In this document: positions 18,778 to 27,468 of the stretch, piece after piece
Layout of the letters: every line of letters begins with the position of its first letter
How positions within the stretch are numbered: position 1 is the first letter of the stretch
Assembly: GCF_017487405.1 (NCBI RefSeq)
Contig: NZ_CP062222.1
Coordinates: 1,597,001 to 1,661,000 of the forward strand
DNA length: 64,000 bases
Reading direction: 5' to 3'
DNA from: Brevundimonas goettingensis
GTDB taxonomy: Bacteria > Pseudomonadota > Alphaproteobacteria > Caulobacterales > Caulobacteraceae
Made by a program: the position numbers and the translations under genes
Notes under the pieces: generated by a model
Database searches by the model: none
Told to the model about the DNA's origin: nothing
What the model saw: only the letters and a program-made list of their open reading frames with translations

Positions 18778-19389
18778 TCAGCGCGACCCTGAAGCCGCCT
18801 TGGCCGCAGCCAGGGCCGCGTTTACGGCCTCGAGCTTCGCGGCCTGTTCGGCGAGGGTCGGCACCCCCATGGCTGTGCGCAAGCTGTCCGGGACAAGACC
18901 GCGGTTATAGGGATCGTCTGTCGGAGCCTCCCCCTGACGCACAGTGGTCTGGGTGCCGTAGATCTGCGGCTCCCCCTTCATCTGGAGATACCGGTCCAGG
19001 CTGGCCGCCGCGATCCAGGCGGCGCCCTCGGAACCTTTGGCCGCAGCCGCCACGGCCAGGCTGTGGGCCAGCAGATAATCATCCGGCTGGGTCCCGTGCT
19101 GGAAGACGAAGGCGGCCTTGCGGAAATCCTCGGCGCTCGCCAGGGCCCCGGCCTCGAGCAGGGTCCGGACCTCGACCCGTCGAGCGGCGTCTTCGGCGTG
19201 CATCCGCTCCACGAAGGCGCGGTCCGGCCGTCGACCGGCCGAGACGCCTTCGCGGATCGCCTGGTCGTCGGCGAAGATCTGCGCCATGCGGGCGTTGTCG
19301 ACCGCGGCGCCGGACGATTGCGCCCAGGCGGGCGCGCTCCACAGAACGGCGAGGCCGAAGATCGCGGCGAGTGGCAGGCGGTGCGTCAT
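18778..19389 (-). CDS. exported DUF6624-like protein
   Basis: 203 aa from the ATG at 19389, selected because a signal peptide follows (LPLAAIFGLAVLWSAPAWAQ); the frame continues to 19455 without it. The mature protein is helical. It has an IFADDQAIREG motif early and the FVFQHGTQPDDYLLAHSLAVAAA stretch characteristic of DUF6624 proteins, followed by WIAAASLDRYLQMKGEPQIYGTQ. Family function unknown. A standalone gene facing the hydrolase. Confidence 0.72.
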   Translation of the reverse strand: MTHRLPLAAIFGLAVLWSAPAWAQSSGAAVDNARMAQIFADDQAIREGVSAGRRPDRAFVERMHAEDAARRVEVRTLLEAGALASAEDFRKAAFVFQHGTQPDDYLLAHSLAVAAAAKGSEGAAWIAAASLDRYLQMKGEPQIYGTQTTVRQGEAPTDDPYNRGLVPDSLRTAMGVPTLAEQAAKLEAVNAALAAAKAASGSR

Positions 19390-19747
19390 GGGAAACTCCG
19401 GGGGCTGCCCAGCCCTGCCGATCCAGGGTTCCGCATTCAAATGAATTCGCGGCAAGGATCCGCCGCCTCGACGGGCGGCTCACGCCGCCAGCCCGGGTTG
19501 CTCACGATGATCCGACGCAGCAGATGTCGCGCGCATCGGGCCCCCGCAACGAGCCTGCCAGGCGGTCCGTCCGGGCAGACAGCCGTCGGCGAGGCATGGG
19601 TTGTGTCGGGCAAAGGCCCCTTCGGCAGCTCTCCCGCCCCCGTCATCTCACCACTCGGTCCGATCCTTGGGCACGCCCTGCGCCTCAACGGCGGCGAGCC
19701 TCTCCGGCGCAGAGCCGGTCTCCCGCCACCACCGGGAGTCCGGCGGC
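19390..19747. other. intergenic region without a supported gene
   Basis: About 360 bp. It contains the upstream region of the DUF6624 gene and the downstream region of the receiver gene. Translations in all frames are Arg/Pro/Gly-rich and non-descript. No clear terminator hairpin with a T-tract was found. Confidence 0.45.
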
Positions 19748-20200
19748 TCAGGCGGCCCAAAGCTCGCGGATCCGTGGCGACGCAATGAAGCTCGCCGGCT
19801 GCCCCGATTTTGGCGGCGGGTCGCTGATCCCCTCGCCGATGAAGCGCATGGCGGAGGCCAGACCATGTCGTGAGAAGGGCTTCGGGATCACGCCGTGCGC
19901 GCCGCCGAAGTCCGACGGGATCTCATCGGGGTTGGCGGTGACGAACACGATCGCGGTCCCGTCCCAGTTGGCGCGGATCCAGGCACAGACGTCGAGGCCG
20001 TTGGACCCGTCGGCGAGATGGAGATCGACGAAGGCGATGTCGGGCGCAGCCATGCCGGCGAGCGCGTGGACGTCGGCCAGCGACATGGCGTCCGCGACGA
20101 CCCGGTGGCCGCAATCCTCGATCATGGCTTCGAGGTCCATGGCGAGCAAGGCTTCATCCTCGACGATCAGCACGTTGAAGGGGGCCTGTGGGGTCGTCAT
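19748..20200 (-). CDS. lovR: single-domain response regulator (LovR-like)
   Basis: 150 aa from the ATG at 20200. One receiver domain: acidic pocket VLIVEDEALLAMDLEAM, phospho-acceptor Asp in IAFVDLHLADGSNGLD, Thr in VFVTANPDEI and Lys in GVIPKPFS; there is no output domain. Together with the LOV kinase directly upstream it matches the LovK-LovR pair known from Caulobacter, where the receiver acts as a phosphate sink or feedback partner in the general stress response. The start overlaps the predicted stop of the kinase (ATGA). Confidence in the symbol is lower than in the domain call. Confidence 0.82.
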   Translation of the reverse strand: MTTPQAPFNVLIVEDEALLAMDLEAMIEDCGHRVVADAMSLADVHALAGMAAPDIAFVDLHLADGSNGLDVCAWIRANWDGTAIVFVTANPDEIPSDFGGAHGVIPKPFSRHGLASAMRFIGEGISDPPPKSGQPASFIASPRIRELWAA

Positions 20201-21379
20201 GGCGCCTCGATCGGAAAGGTGACGGTGGCGCGCGTGCCGGGTTCGACGGAAGCCCATTCGGTGACGGCGCCGACCTGGCGCGACAACCGGCCGATCAGGT
20301 TGCGGCCCAGACCGGGCGCGCCGGCGTCGACCCGCCCCGGGCCGTCGTCCTCGACGGTGATGACGGCGTGGTCGCCGTCGGCCGCCGCGCTGACGGCCAG
20401 CCGTCCGGGTCGTCCGTCCGCATAGGCATGCTTGATGGCGTTGGTCAGGAGCTCGTTGATGATCAGGCCGATGGCCGAGGCCTGGTTCGACGGGACCAGG
20501 ATGCGTTCGACCTCGACAGACGCCTCGATGTTTCCCCCGCCCGGTCGACCCCAAAACGTCGGCGGTGAGGGTCTCCGTCAGACCGCCGACATCGAACCGG
20601 GTGATGTCGCCCGACTGGTAGAGGCGGCGGTGCACGGTCGCCAAGGCGTCCACCCGCTCCAGCATCGAGTTGAGGGTGACCCGAAGCTGGGGGTCGGGCA
20701 GCGACCGCGCCTGAAGCCTCAGCAGCGATCCGATCATGGTGAGGTTGTTCTTCACCCGATGATCGACCTCGTGCAGCAGCAGGGTCTTGGCTTCGAGCGC
20801 GGCCTCCAGTTCGGCGGTGCGCTCGGCGACCAGCCGATCGACCGACGCCTTCTGGGCGGCGATCTCCGCGTGCGCCTCGATCCGGTCCGAGACGTCGAGC
20901 TGGGAGGCGAAGAAGAACTGGACCTGGCCGTCCTCGCCCCGGACCGGGCTCAGGAACAGGGCGTTCCAGAAGCTGGATCCGTCCTTGCGATAGTTGAGGA
21001 TGTCGATCTGGATGTCCTCGGCGGCCCGGATCGCATCGCCGATCGCCCGCACGGCCTCCGGGTCCGTGTCGGCGCCTTGCAGGAACCGGCAATTGCGGCC
21101 GATGATCTCTTCACGCTCATAGCCCGTAAGGGTCTGGAACGCCTTGTTGACGAAGACGATCGGGTTGTCGTCCTGGCGCGGGTCGGTGATCACCATGGCC
21201 ATGCGCGTGCCGCGGATCGCGGCCGCGAACGGATCGCCCCGGCCCGTCTCATGCGGCACGGCGTCGGTCAGACGCCAATCGTCTTTCTGTCTCAACAGCT
21301 TGCGTCCCGAGGTCTGGAAACCGCGCGTCGGGTCGACGCGCCCTGCAAGAACAGGGGCGAAGCCCGTTGGTTGCCTCAT
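20197..21379 (-). pseudogene. lovK: LOV-domain HisKA_2 histidine kinase, apparent frameshift
   Basis: Blue-light sensor kinase of the LovK type. The N-terminal LOV domain (about 40-150) has the flavin-adduct motif GRNCRFLQG. A helical linker leads to the kinase core with EVDHRVKNNLTMIGSLL, a HisKA_2/HWE-type phospho-acceptor. The frame then breaks at a G5 run (about 20533-20537). Removing one G restores the ATPase domain (SAIGLIINELLTNAIKHAYADG, VEDDGPG) and a stop overlapping the receiver start, giving about 394 aa. Without correction the first frame happens to read on into the receiver gene as one 543-aa frame with a scrambled ATPase region. That long frame is a coincidence, not a designed fusion. 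Real mutation and sequencing error cannot be separated here. Confidence 0.8.
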
Positions 21380-21460
21380 CTCCGACGGAGGCCGACATCC
21401 GCTGTGACGACCCGGAGCGCCGGACGCCCGACTGGATAACGCCGGGAGAGCGCCGCTGTG

Positions 21461-21907
21461 TCAGAACCCGAAGTCGATCTGGTCGGGGGCGGGGTTCGCC
21501 GCCTGCGCGGCCTCGAACCCGACAGGCGCCGGAGCGGGAGGCGTGAGATCCGGTTGGGCCGATTGGGCCGTCGCCGTCGCCGGCGGCGCGGTCCGTGTCG
21601 GCGAGGCCCTCGCCATCCCGGGAAGCCGGGGCCGCATCGGCGGCTCGAGCCCCTTGCGCGCCATCCGGCCGGGAGGATCGATCGCCTGCGCAGAGCCCCG
21701 CAACGCCTTCCATGCGGTCAGCTCACTCTCCCACCACCCGACCCGTCCCGGCGAGATCGACACACGCGAGGGAAAGGCGCCCGCATGGCTCAGACGCCAG
21801 GCGGTGCTGCGACTGATGCCGGTCATGTCGCGCACGCGGTCCCACGACAGGAGGCGATCCGCGGGACCGCCGCTCTCCACGGGCGCGCCGTTCACATGGA
21901 AGGCCAT
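21461..21907 (-). CDS. AlpA-like helix-turn-helix regulator
   Basis: 148 aa from the ATG at 21907; the frame is open to 22240 but upstream it is Arg/Pro-rich filler. The N-terminal 60 residues form an AlpA/MerR-like HTH: LLSWDRVRDMTGISRSTAWR, then SRVSISPGRVGWWESELTAW. The C-terminal half is Pro/Ala-rich and probably disordered. Such regulators commonly sit at the end of conjugation gene blocks of integrative elements and control excision or transfer. It is the last gene of the minus-strand tra block here. Confidence 0.72.
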   Translation of the reverse strand: MAFHVNGAPVESGGPADRLLSWDRVRDMTGISRSTAWRLSHAGAFPSRVSISPGRVGWWESELTAWKALRGSAQAIDPPGRMARKGLEPPMRPRLPGMARASPTRTAPPATATAQSAQPDLTPPAPAPVGFEAAQAANPAPDQIDFGF

Positions 21908-22089
21908 GTCAGCCCCCTGCAGCCCCCGCCGCTTCCGGTCCGACGCCCACGGCGAGCCCTCGCCCCTCCCGCTCAGGGTGAGGACGGCCCCGGCGGACCC
22001 GGGCGCCGGCCACGCGCCACGGCGCGATGGGCGCCGCAACCCCGGGGTTTGCCGGTGCGACCGTCCCCGCCTCCGGCCTTGCCGGGCGC

Positions 22090-22359
22090 CTATCCATGGC
22101 GACGGCCTTTCGCCGCCGGCGGCGCACCGGTGCGCAGCTCCGAGATCTGGGCCCGCCCCCATCCCTCCAGCAAGACGCGGGGGTAGTAGGGTTTGGAGCG
22201 GATGTGGCGCACCGGCGGCCCATCCGATCGCGTCGACCACAGGCGGGCGAGCGTGGCGGCCTTCATGCGCACCCCCATGGCGCTGAGGACTTCCGCCGCC
22301 TCGGCGCGCGTCAGCAGCCGGCCTTCGGCGGGGGCGTCGGCAGGGAGCTCAGGCGTCAC
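22090..22359 (-). CDS. small DNA-binding protein, excisionase-like
   Basis: 89 aa from a GTG that overlaps the lytic transglycosylase stop (GTGA). Contains LLTRAEAAEVLSAMGVRMKAATLARLWSTRSDGPP and then KPYYPRVLLEGWG, the pattern of helix-turn-helix/excisionase-type proteins in which a short wing contacts DNA. Co-translation with the transfer genes suggests control of transfer or excision. The longer frame to 22431 would overlap the upstream gene heavily and is not preferred. Confidence 0.65.
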   Translation of the reverse strand: MTPELPADAPAEGRLLTRAEAAEVLSAMGVRMKAATLARLWSTRSDGPPVRHIRSKPYYPRVLLEGWGRAQISELRTGAPPAAKGRRHG

Positions 22360-22961
22360 GGGCGCTCCTCCCCACGCCCGCACTGGCGCGCGCTGGCGAT
22401 CGTCCGACCCGCCGAGAGCGCCAGATAGCATTCGATCACGGTGGCGACATATTGCCGGGTCTCTGCGATGTCGGGAACGCGTCCGACCCGGGCGACCCGG
22501 GCGGGGCCCGCGTTGTAGGCGGCGAGAGCCAGGCGCACGTCTCCGAAGCGAACCATCTGCCGGGCGAGGTAGTCGGCCCCTCCCCTCAGGTTTTCAACCG
22601 GATCGAGGCGGTTCTTCACACCCAGGTCGAGCGCGGTCGCCGGCATGAGCTGGGCCAGGCCGCAGGCGCCGGCGGGCGAACAGACATCCGGCCGATAGGC
22701 GCTTTCGGTCACGATGAGGGCGTGAAGAAGCTTGGGGTCGAGGCCGTAGTCGCGCGCCGCCGCCTCCACCGCCTCCCGCCAGGGCTGGGCGGGCGGCGCA
22801 ACCCGGACCGGATCCGGGTTCTCCGCGGTTTCGGTCCGGTGCGGCTCCGGCGCAGGGGCGCCGAAAAGGTCGCCGCCCGCCCCGCGCCAGTCGACCGTTT
22901 GCGCCCGGGCGGGGGCCGCGAGGGCCAGCACCAGCCCCGCCAGAAGGAGCGTCCTCACCAT
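22356..22961 (-). CDS. lytic transglycosylase (VirB1-like)
   Basis: 201 aa with a signal peptide (LLLAGLVLALAAPARAQ). The SLT domain spans about 60-180: catalytic Glu in LLHALIVTESAYRPD, then SPAGACGLAQLMPATA, ENLRGGADYLARQM and LALAAYNAGPARV. The enzyme cleaves peptidoglycan in the periplasm to make room for the conjugation channel. It overlaps the traF gene upstream by 7 nt and the HTH gene downstream by 4, so all belong to one operon. Confidence 0.9.
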   Translation of the reverse strand: MVRTLLLAGLVLALAAPARAQTVDWRGAGGDLFGAPAPEPHRTETAENPDPVRVAPPAQPWREAVEAAARDYGLDPKLLHALIVTESAYRPDVCSPAGACGLAQLMPATALDLGVKNRLDPVENLRGGADYLARQMVRFGDVRLALAAYNAGPARVARVGRVPDIAETRQYVATVIECYLALSAGRTIASARQCGRGEERP

Positions 22962-23467
22962 GTCACCGTCTCCCTGAAGATACCGGTGACCTGACCGGCC
23001 GACACGGGTCCAAAATAGCGGCTGTCGAAACTCGACGGGGTGTCGCCCAGCACGAACAGCTCGTCCGGCTTCAGCCGTCGGCAGCCGGACCAGGACGGCA
23101 GCCGCCGTCCGCGGCGGTCCGCCTCCAGAACGGCGGCGACGCGTTGCGACACGGTCAGCCGGGCGCCGTCCCGGCAGACGCGGTCTCCGCCGATCGCCGC
23201 GACGCGCTTGATCAGCAGGACCTCGGCCGGCATGCCGAGATCGGCGAGGTAGGCGCGCGCCATCGCCGGCTGGGGGATGGCGACGATCGCGCCGCGCTCC
23301 AGCGCCGCGCCCGGTTGGCGGACGTAGAGACCGCGCGGCAGGCTCGGGCTCTCATTGACCAGGGCAAGGGCCGGTGTCTCCCCGGCGATGAGGGCGAGGC
23401 AACCGAGCAGGACGACCGGGACCCCGAGCGCTGCCCATCGGGTTCGGGTGGCGAGGGGCGAAGTCAT
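22955..23467 (-). CDS. traF: TraF-type S26 signal peptidase
   Basis: 170 aa. One N-terminal membrane anchor (VPVVLLGCLALIAG), then the S26 motif SPSLPRGLYVRQP with the likely catalytic Ser42, and the general base Lys in LIKRVAAIGGDRVC. The C-terminal DELFVLGDTPSSFDSRYFGPV is the conserved box ahead of the end. In RP4-like systems TraF circularises the TrbC pilin. It starts with an ATGA overlap on the trbI stop. Confidence 0.9.
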   Translation of the reverse strand: MTSPLATRTRWAALGVPVVLLGCLALIAGETPALALVNESPSLPRGLYVRQPGAALERGAIVAIPQPAMARAYLADLGMPAEVLLIKRVAAIGGDRVCRDGARLTVSQRVAAVLEADRRGRRLPSWSGCRRLKPDELFVLGDTPSSFDSRYFGPVSAGQVTGIFRETVTW

Positions 23468-24640
23468 GGCCGGTAGGGCTCCAGGATCAGGTCCCGGGTG
23501 ATCAACACCCGGACGGGCGCGCCGGCGCGCAGCCGGATCGACGGCCGGACCTGCAGTTCGCGATCGATGAGACGCCCGCCGACCCGGGCGCCCTCTATGG
23601 CGGCGGCGTCGCCCGCGTCGCCGAGCAGGCCGCCGCCGTCCGAGCCGTCGCGCGCCACCTGACCGAGGGTGGTGATGGCGCCGGCGAAGAGGGTCCCGAC
23701 AAGCAGAGGCAAGAGCCGGCGGTCGACCTGGCCGCGCACGCCGATCGCGCCCTGGGCGTCGACGCCCGCCTCCGACGTCAGGATCAGGCTCTTGCCGTTG
23801 GGCAGGATGAGCCGCTCCCACGTCAGAAACGCCCGCCGGTCGCCATAGGCGCTCTCGCCCTCGGACCTGCCGATCAGTCGCGCCCCCTGCGGGATGAGCA
23901 GGTGACGGCCGCTGACCGTGTCGAAGACGTTCTGGGTCACCGTGGCGATCACCGGTCCGGCGCGCGCCGTATCCACCGCCGTCAGCAGGGCGGCAGGCAC
24001 AAGCGCACCGGCCTTGAGCTCGAACGGGGAAAGTGGCGCGACCAGGCCGTGCCCGTTGTAGATCTCGCCAAAGTCGGCGCCCAGGTCCGCGCCCGCCGCC
24101 CGGAAGGCCGCGCCCTCACCCCGCGCCGGAACGGGCGGCGCTGTCGACGATCCCGGCGCGCCGGCGAAGAACAGGCCCGACCGCGCCGCCAGCTCGCGCG
24201 GGGACGGACCGCCGGCGCGCGGCGGGCCCGGGGCGCGTTCGGCGGGCGCATAGGGGAGCGCGCATGGGCCGAGGACGCATAACCGGGGGCCCTTGCCTCC
24301 GAAGTCGGCGGTGCGGCCGGTCCCGCTTCGGCGTCATCGAGGGGAGACGCGCCTCTCGGGGACGGCAGCCGGTCATAGTTCGCCGGCTGGTCGGTCACGG
24401 CGTCGGTCGGACGGACCACGCCCCGGGCCTGATCCTCCCGGGCCTCGGCCTGCCGGTCGCGGGCGTTCGCCCGCAACTCGGGCTGCACCACGAAGGCCCA
24501 GGCCAGGGATCCGGAGACGAGGACGGCGCCGGCGATGACGATGGTCTGGACCACGGACTTGCGCACGCGATCGGGCGTCGGCGGCTCCGGTCCTTCGCTC
24601 TGAGCGACAACAGGCGACGAAGCCCCCGTGACGGAGCCCG
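23464..24640 (-). pseudogene. trbI: TrbI (VirB10-like), apparent frameshift, start lost
   Basis: VirB10-type protein that spans the cell envelope and forms the outer part of the conjugation channel. The N-terminal membrane helix (SVVQTIVIAGAVLVSGSLAWAF) and the C-terminal barrel domain (SPFELKAGALVPAALLTAVD, RHLLIPQGARLIGRSEGE, TWERLILPNGKSLIL) are both present but in different frames. The break lies near a CCCC run at 24252-24255; one added C restores a continuous product. The expected own start codon is missing: the frame runs straight in from trbG sequence (AIAWDAGSVTG...). So the 5' end appears removed by the same deletion that truncates trbG. Confidence 0.8.
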
Positions 24641-25317
24641 CATCCCAGGCGATCGCAGCGTTGAAGGCATCGGCCCCGCCGCTCTTCAGATCAATGAGAT
24701 AGACGCGCCGGTTGGTGGTCAGGATGAGGTTGGTCTCCAGCCCACGCTCCAGAGGCTTGAGCAGCACATGGGTGATCCTGCCCTCTCCTGAGCCGGAGGC
24801 GGCCTCACCGATCTGCCAGCGCACCGTGTCGCCCGCCGCCTTGGAGACGAGGGTCTCGCCGGGCGCCAGGCTCAGGGTGGTGACGCGCAACGGGGCGGCC
24901 CAGACCTCGAAGACCCGCCCGGGAGACCAGCCGAAGATCTGGACGCCGCCGACGAAGCGGTCCTCGGTCGACCGGGCCCGGGCCGCCGTGTTCGCCGCCG
25001 CGATGGCCGGACGACCGGTGGCGGATGCGGCGCCCCCGCCCGGCGGGCGGGCCGCCCGCCGCGATGACCTCGAGATAGGGACGCGCCCGCGAGACGCCGT
25101 CCTCCGCGGTGGCCGCGGCGGCCGGGGCGAACCGTGACGGACCGATCCCGTCAGACGGCAATCCCGCGCCACCGGCCTCGGTCTCCGGGGCCGGTCGGGT
25201 CTCGGCCACGGGGGCGGCCGGACTGTCCGCCGCGATCCGGACCGGGGGCGGCAGCAGCGCACAGCCCGACAGGGCCAGGCCTGCGGCGGCGAGCATCAGG
25301 AGGCGTCGGGGGTCCAT
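24641..25317 (-). pseudogene. trbG: TrbG (VirB9-like), frameshifted and lacking its C-terminal half
   Basis: Starts at the ATG at 25317 with a lipoprotein-type signal (LLMLAAAGLALSGCALLPP). After a Pro/Ala-rich stretch the frame breaks at a G5 run (about 25030); one G fewer joins it to the VirB9 N-terminal domain (VGGVQIFGWSPGRVFEVWA, GETLVSKAAGDTVRW, TNRRVYLIDLKSGG). The protein then passes directly, in frame, into TrbI sequence at about 24640. VirB9/TrbG proteins normally continue for another 100 or more residues (the CagX/VirB9 C-terminal domain), and that part is absent. I read this as a deletion fusion. Confidence 0.75.
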
Positions 25318-25978
25318 GAGATGTCCTCGATTTTAAGGCCCAGGGGTTCTTCATCAGCTCGGCCTCGGTGCGGGGCGGCTGGACGGTGGTGGTGATCAGG
25401 GCGCGCCAGCGTTCGACACCGGCCTGCTGCCCGTTCACGAAGCGGGTCTCCCGCCACTGCAGATCAAAAGTTCGCTCCGTCCGTCTGACGACGTTGAGGA
25501 TTTCGACATTGACGGCCTCGCGCCCGACCTCGGCGAACGGGTCGTGGGTCTGGGCCCAGGCGTTGAGGAAGCTCGCCGCCCGGGGCGTCAGCAGGTCATA
25601 GGCGCGCAGCCAGTTCTGCCGGATGACGATCGGATCGATCGACTTGGAGCGAACATCGCGCACCCAGCCCGCCAGCGCATGGCCGACCTGGGCCTCATTG
25701 GGCTCGTAGCGGCCGCCGATGGCGGTGATCCTCTGGGTCTGGCCCCAATCCGAGACCTCGACCACGAACGGCTTGACGACGGCCCGGTCGGCCTGGACCC
25801 ACCAGCCGGCGCCGAGGAACCCCGCAAGGGCCAGATTGGCCACGGCGATCCGTCTCCAATTGCGGGCGTGGGCCAGGGACAGGCCCATGCGGTCGTCCCA
25901 GACCTGGCCCGCGCGCTGGTACGGCGTCTGGTCGGGCGCCGAGGCCATCGCGCGTTTGGGCCGGAAGAAGGGGTGCAT
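25296..25978 (-). pseudogene. trbF: TrbF (VirB8-like), apparent frameshift near the 3' end
   Basis: VirB8-type assembly factor: cytoplasmic N-terminus, one membrane helix (RIAVANLALAGFLGAGWWVQ), then the periplasmic NTF2-like domain (VVEVSDWGQTQRITAIGG, SIDPIVIRQNWLRAYDLLT, TFDLQWRETRFVNG). GAGGAG precedes the ATG at 25978 by 7 nt. The frame shifts at the GGGG at about 25342-25345 (plus strand). With one more C on the coding strand the protein ends ...NPLGLKIEDISWTPDAS, about 227 aa, at 25296. Uncorrected, it runs on to 25151 with a scrambled 50-aa tail. Only the last 15 residues are affected, so function could survive. Confidence 0.83.
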
Positions 25979-25979
25979 T

Positions 25980-27457
25980 TCAACTCTCCTCGCTCTTCAG
26001 ATGGGGGGACAGGACCCCGCTGTTTTCACCCGCCGGCAGGAGGCCGCGGCCCGTGTTGGCGATGAAGAAGGCCTGCAGCGCCTGGGACCGGCTCACGGGA
26101 GTGGACGGGCGATCCGGAGCCTCCGCGGACCGGGCTGCGGCGCGGTGGAAGTCCGGGCGCGCCCGGGCCGCCTCGGCCGTCACGGTTCGCGCCGGTCTGG
26201 ATGTGGCCCCGGCCGCGCCGGAGGCCGCCGCGCCGTCGCCCGTCGCCTGCGCTTTGCCCGGGTCCGACGCCGGGGAAGGCGAGGTCCCTCCCGCCGCCGG
26301 GTCCGCGACATCGCCGACCATAAGCGCCGCCGGCTCTTCAGACCGTCGGATGGGGCCGAAAGCGCTGCGTTCGTCGCCCGCCGGCCGCGGCGGCGCCGCA
26401 GGTGTCGAAGGGGTCAAGGGGATCGGAGCGGTCGCCCCGCCCATGCCGCCGGGGAGCCGCCACCCGGCGCCGGCCCTCCCCGCGGCGCCCCCGGGGTCGG
26501 CGGCCGGCCGGAGCCTGCGCCGGACGCACTCCGTGCAGGCCCGGCCAGTCGCGTCGCCGCGCCGCCCGCGCCAGCCCCCGCGCCCGCCGCTCCGGCGGCG
26601 CCGAGCGCGGCGATCCCGCCGACCGCGACGCCAGCGGTGATCGCCGCCCCGGCGCCCAGCGCCGGTCCGCCCGTGACCAGGGCCGAGGCGAGGTTGGGGA
26701 TGAACAGGGCCAGCATGGCCAGCAGAAGCGCCGCGACCAGGATGGTCAGGGCCTCGTAGATGTCCGGATTGGCCGAAGGTTGCAGCTGATCGAAGATCGT
26801 CTGGGCGCCGGAGACCACGATGGCCAGGGCCAGGACCTTCAGTCCCGCGGACACGACGTAACCGAGCGGCCGTTCGGCCAGGAAGGCGGACTTGTTCCAG
26901 ATCCCGAAAGGCAGAAGGACGAAACCGCCCAGGGTGACGATCTTGAACTCCAGAAGGGAGACGATGATCTGCAGGGCCAGAACCGCGAAGGCCAGCATGA
27001 TGCCGATCATGGCCAGGCCCAGGATCAGGGCGTCGGCGAGGTTGCCGACCACATCGAGCGGGTTGTCGACCGGCGCCGGGGTGTCGCCGAGCGCCTTCAC
27101 GATGCGCCAGCCCTGGGCCAGGATCGCCCCGGGATTCAGGAACTCCTCGCGGGACAGGGAGCCGCCCCCGGCCGTCAGCCCCAGTTCGAGGAAGCCGGCG
27201 TAAATGGTTTCAGAGAGTTGCTGCCAATCGTTGATCAACCAGGCGAAGGCGCCGATCAGGATCACCTTGCCGAACCCCGAGGCGAGGACCTCCCGGTTGG
27301 GCGACAGCGCCCACTGGATGCCGGTCAGGGCGACGACGAGGACGATCAGCAGGCCGAAGACGCCGTTGACCGAACCCTGGAGGGCGTCGAACCCGGCCGA
27401 GACGGTGTTGGAGAACACCACCATCAGCTCATTGGGCGTTTCCACTCCGACCGACAT
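25980..27457 (-). pseudogene. trbL: TrbL (VirB6-like), apparent frameshift in the linker
   Basis: Inner-membrane channel protein. From the ATG at 27457 (GAGGAG upstream) it has six or so hydrophobic segments (GVFGLLIVLVVALTGIQWAL, VILIGAFAWLI, LAMIGIMLAFAVLALQIIV, VTLGGFVLLPFGIW). A Gly/Ala/Pro-rich linker follows. The frame breaks at a CCCC run near 26453; one added C links it to the C-terminal tail frame ending at 25980 (SRSQALQAFFIANTGRGLLP). The corrected length is about 492 aa, normal for the family. All membrane segments lie before the break. Confidence 0.85.
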
Positions 27458-27468
27458 CGTCTGTCTCC

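Noticed and set aside
19748..21379. 543-aa kinase-receiver fusion as one frame
   Set aside because: The ATPase domain is scrambled in this frame and correct in another. The frame happens to coincide with that of the receiver, so the fusion is an accident of the frameshift.
23982..25262. 426-aa single frame covering trbG end and trbI start as a designed gene
   Set aside because: Its first 120 residues are Arg/Pro-rich filler from the wrong trbG frame and its last 90 are the wrong trbI frame. Only the middle is real, so I split it into two damaged genes.
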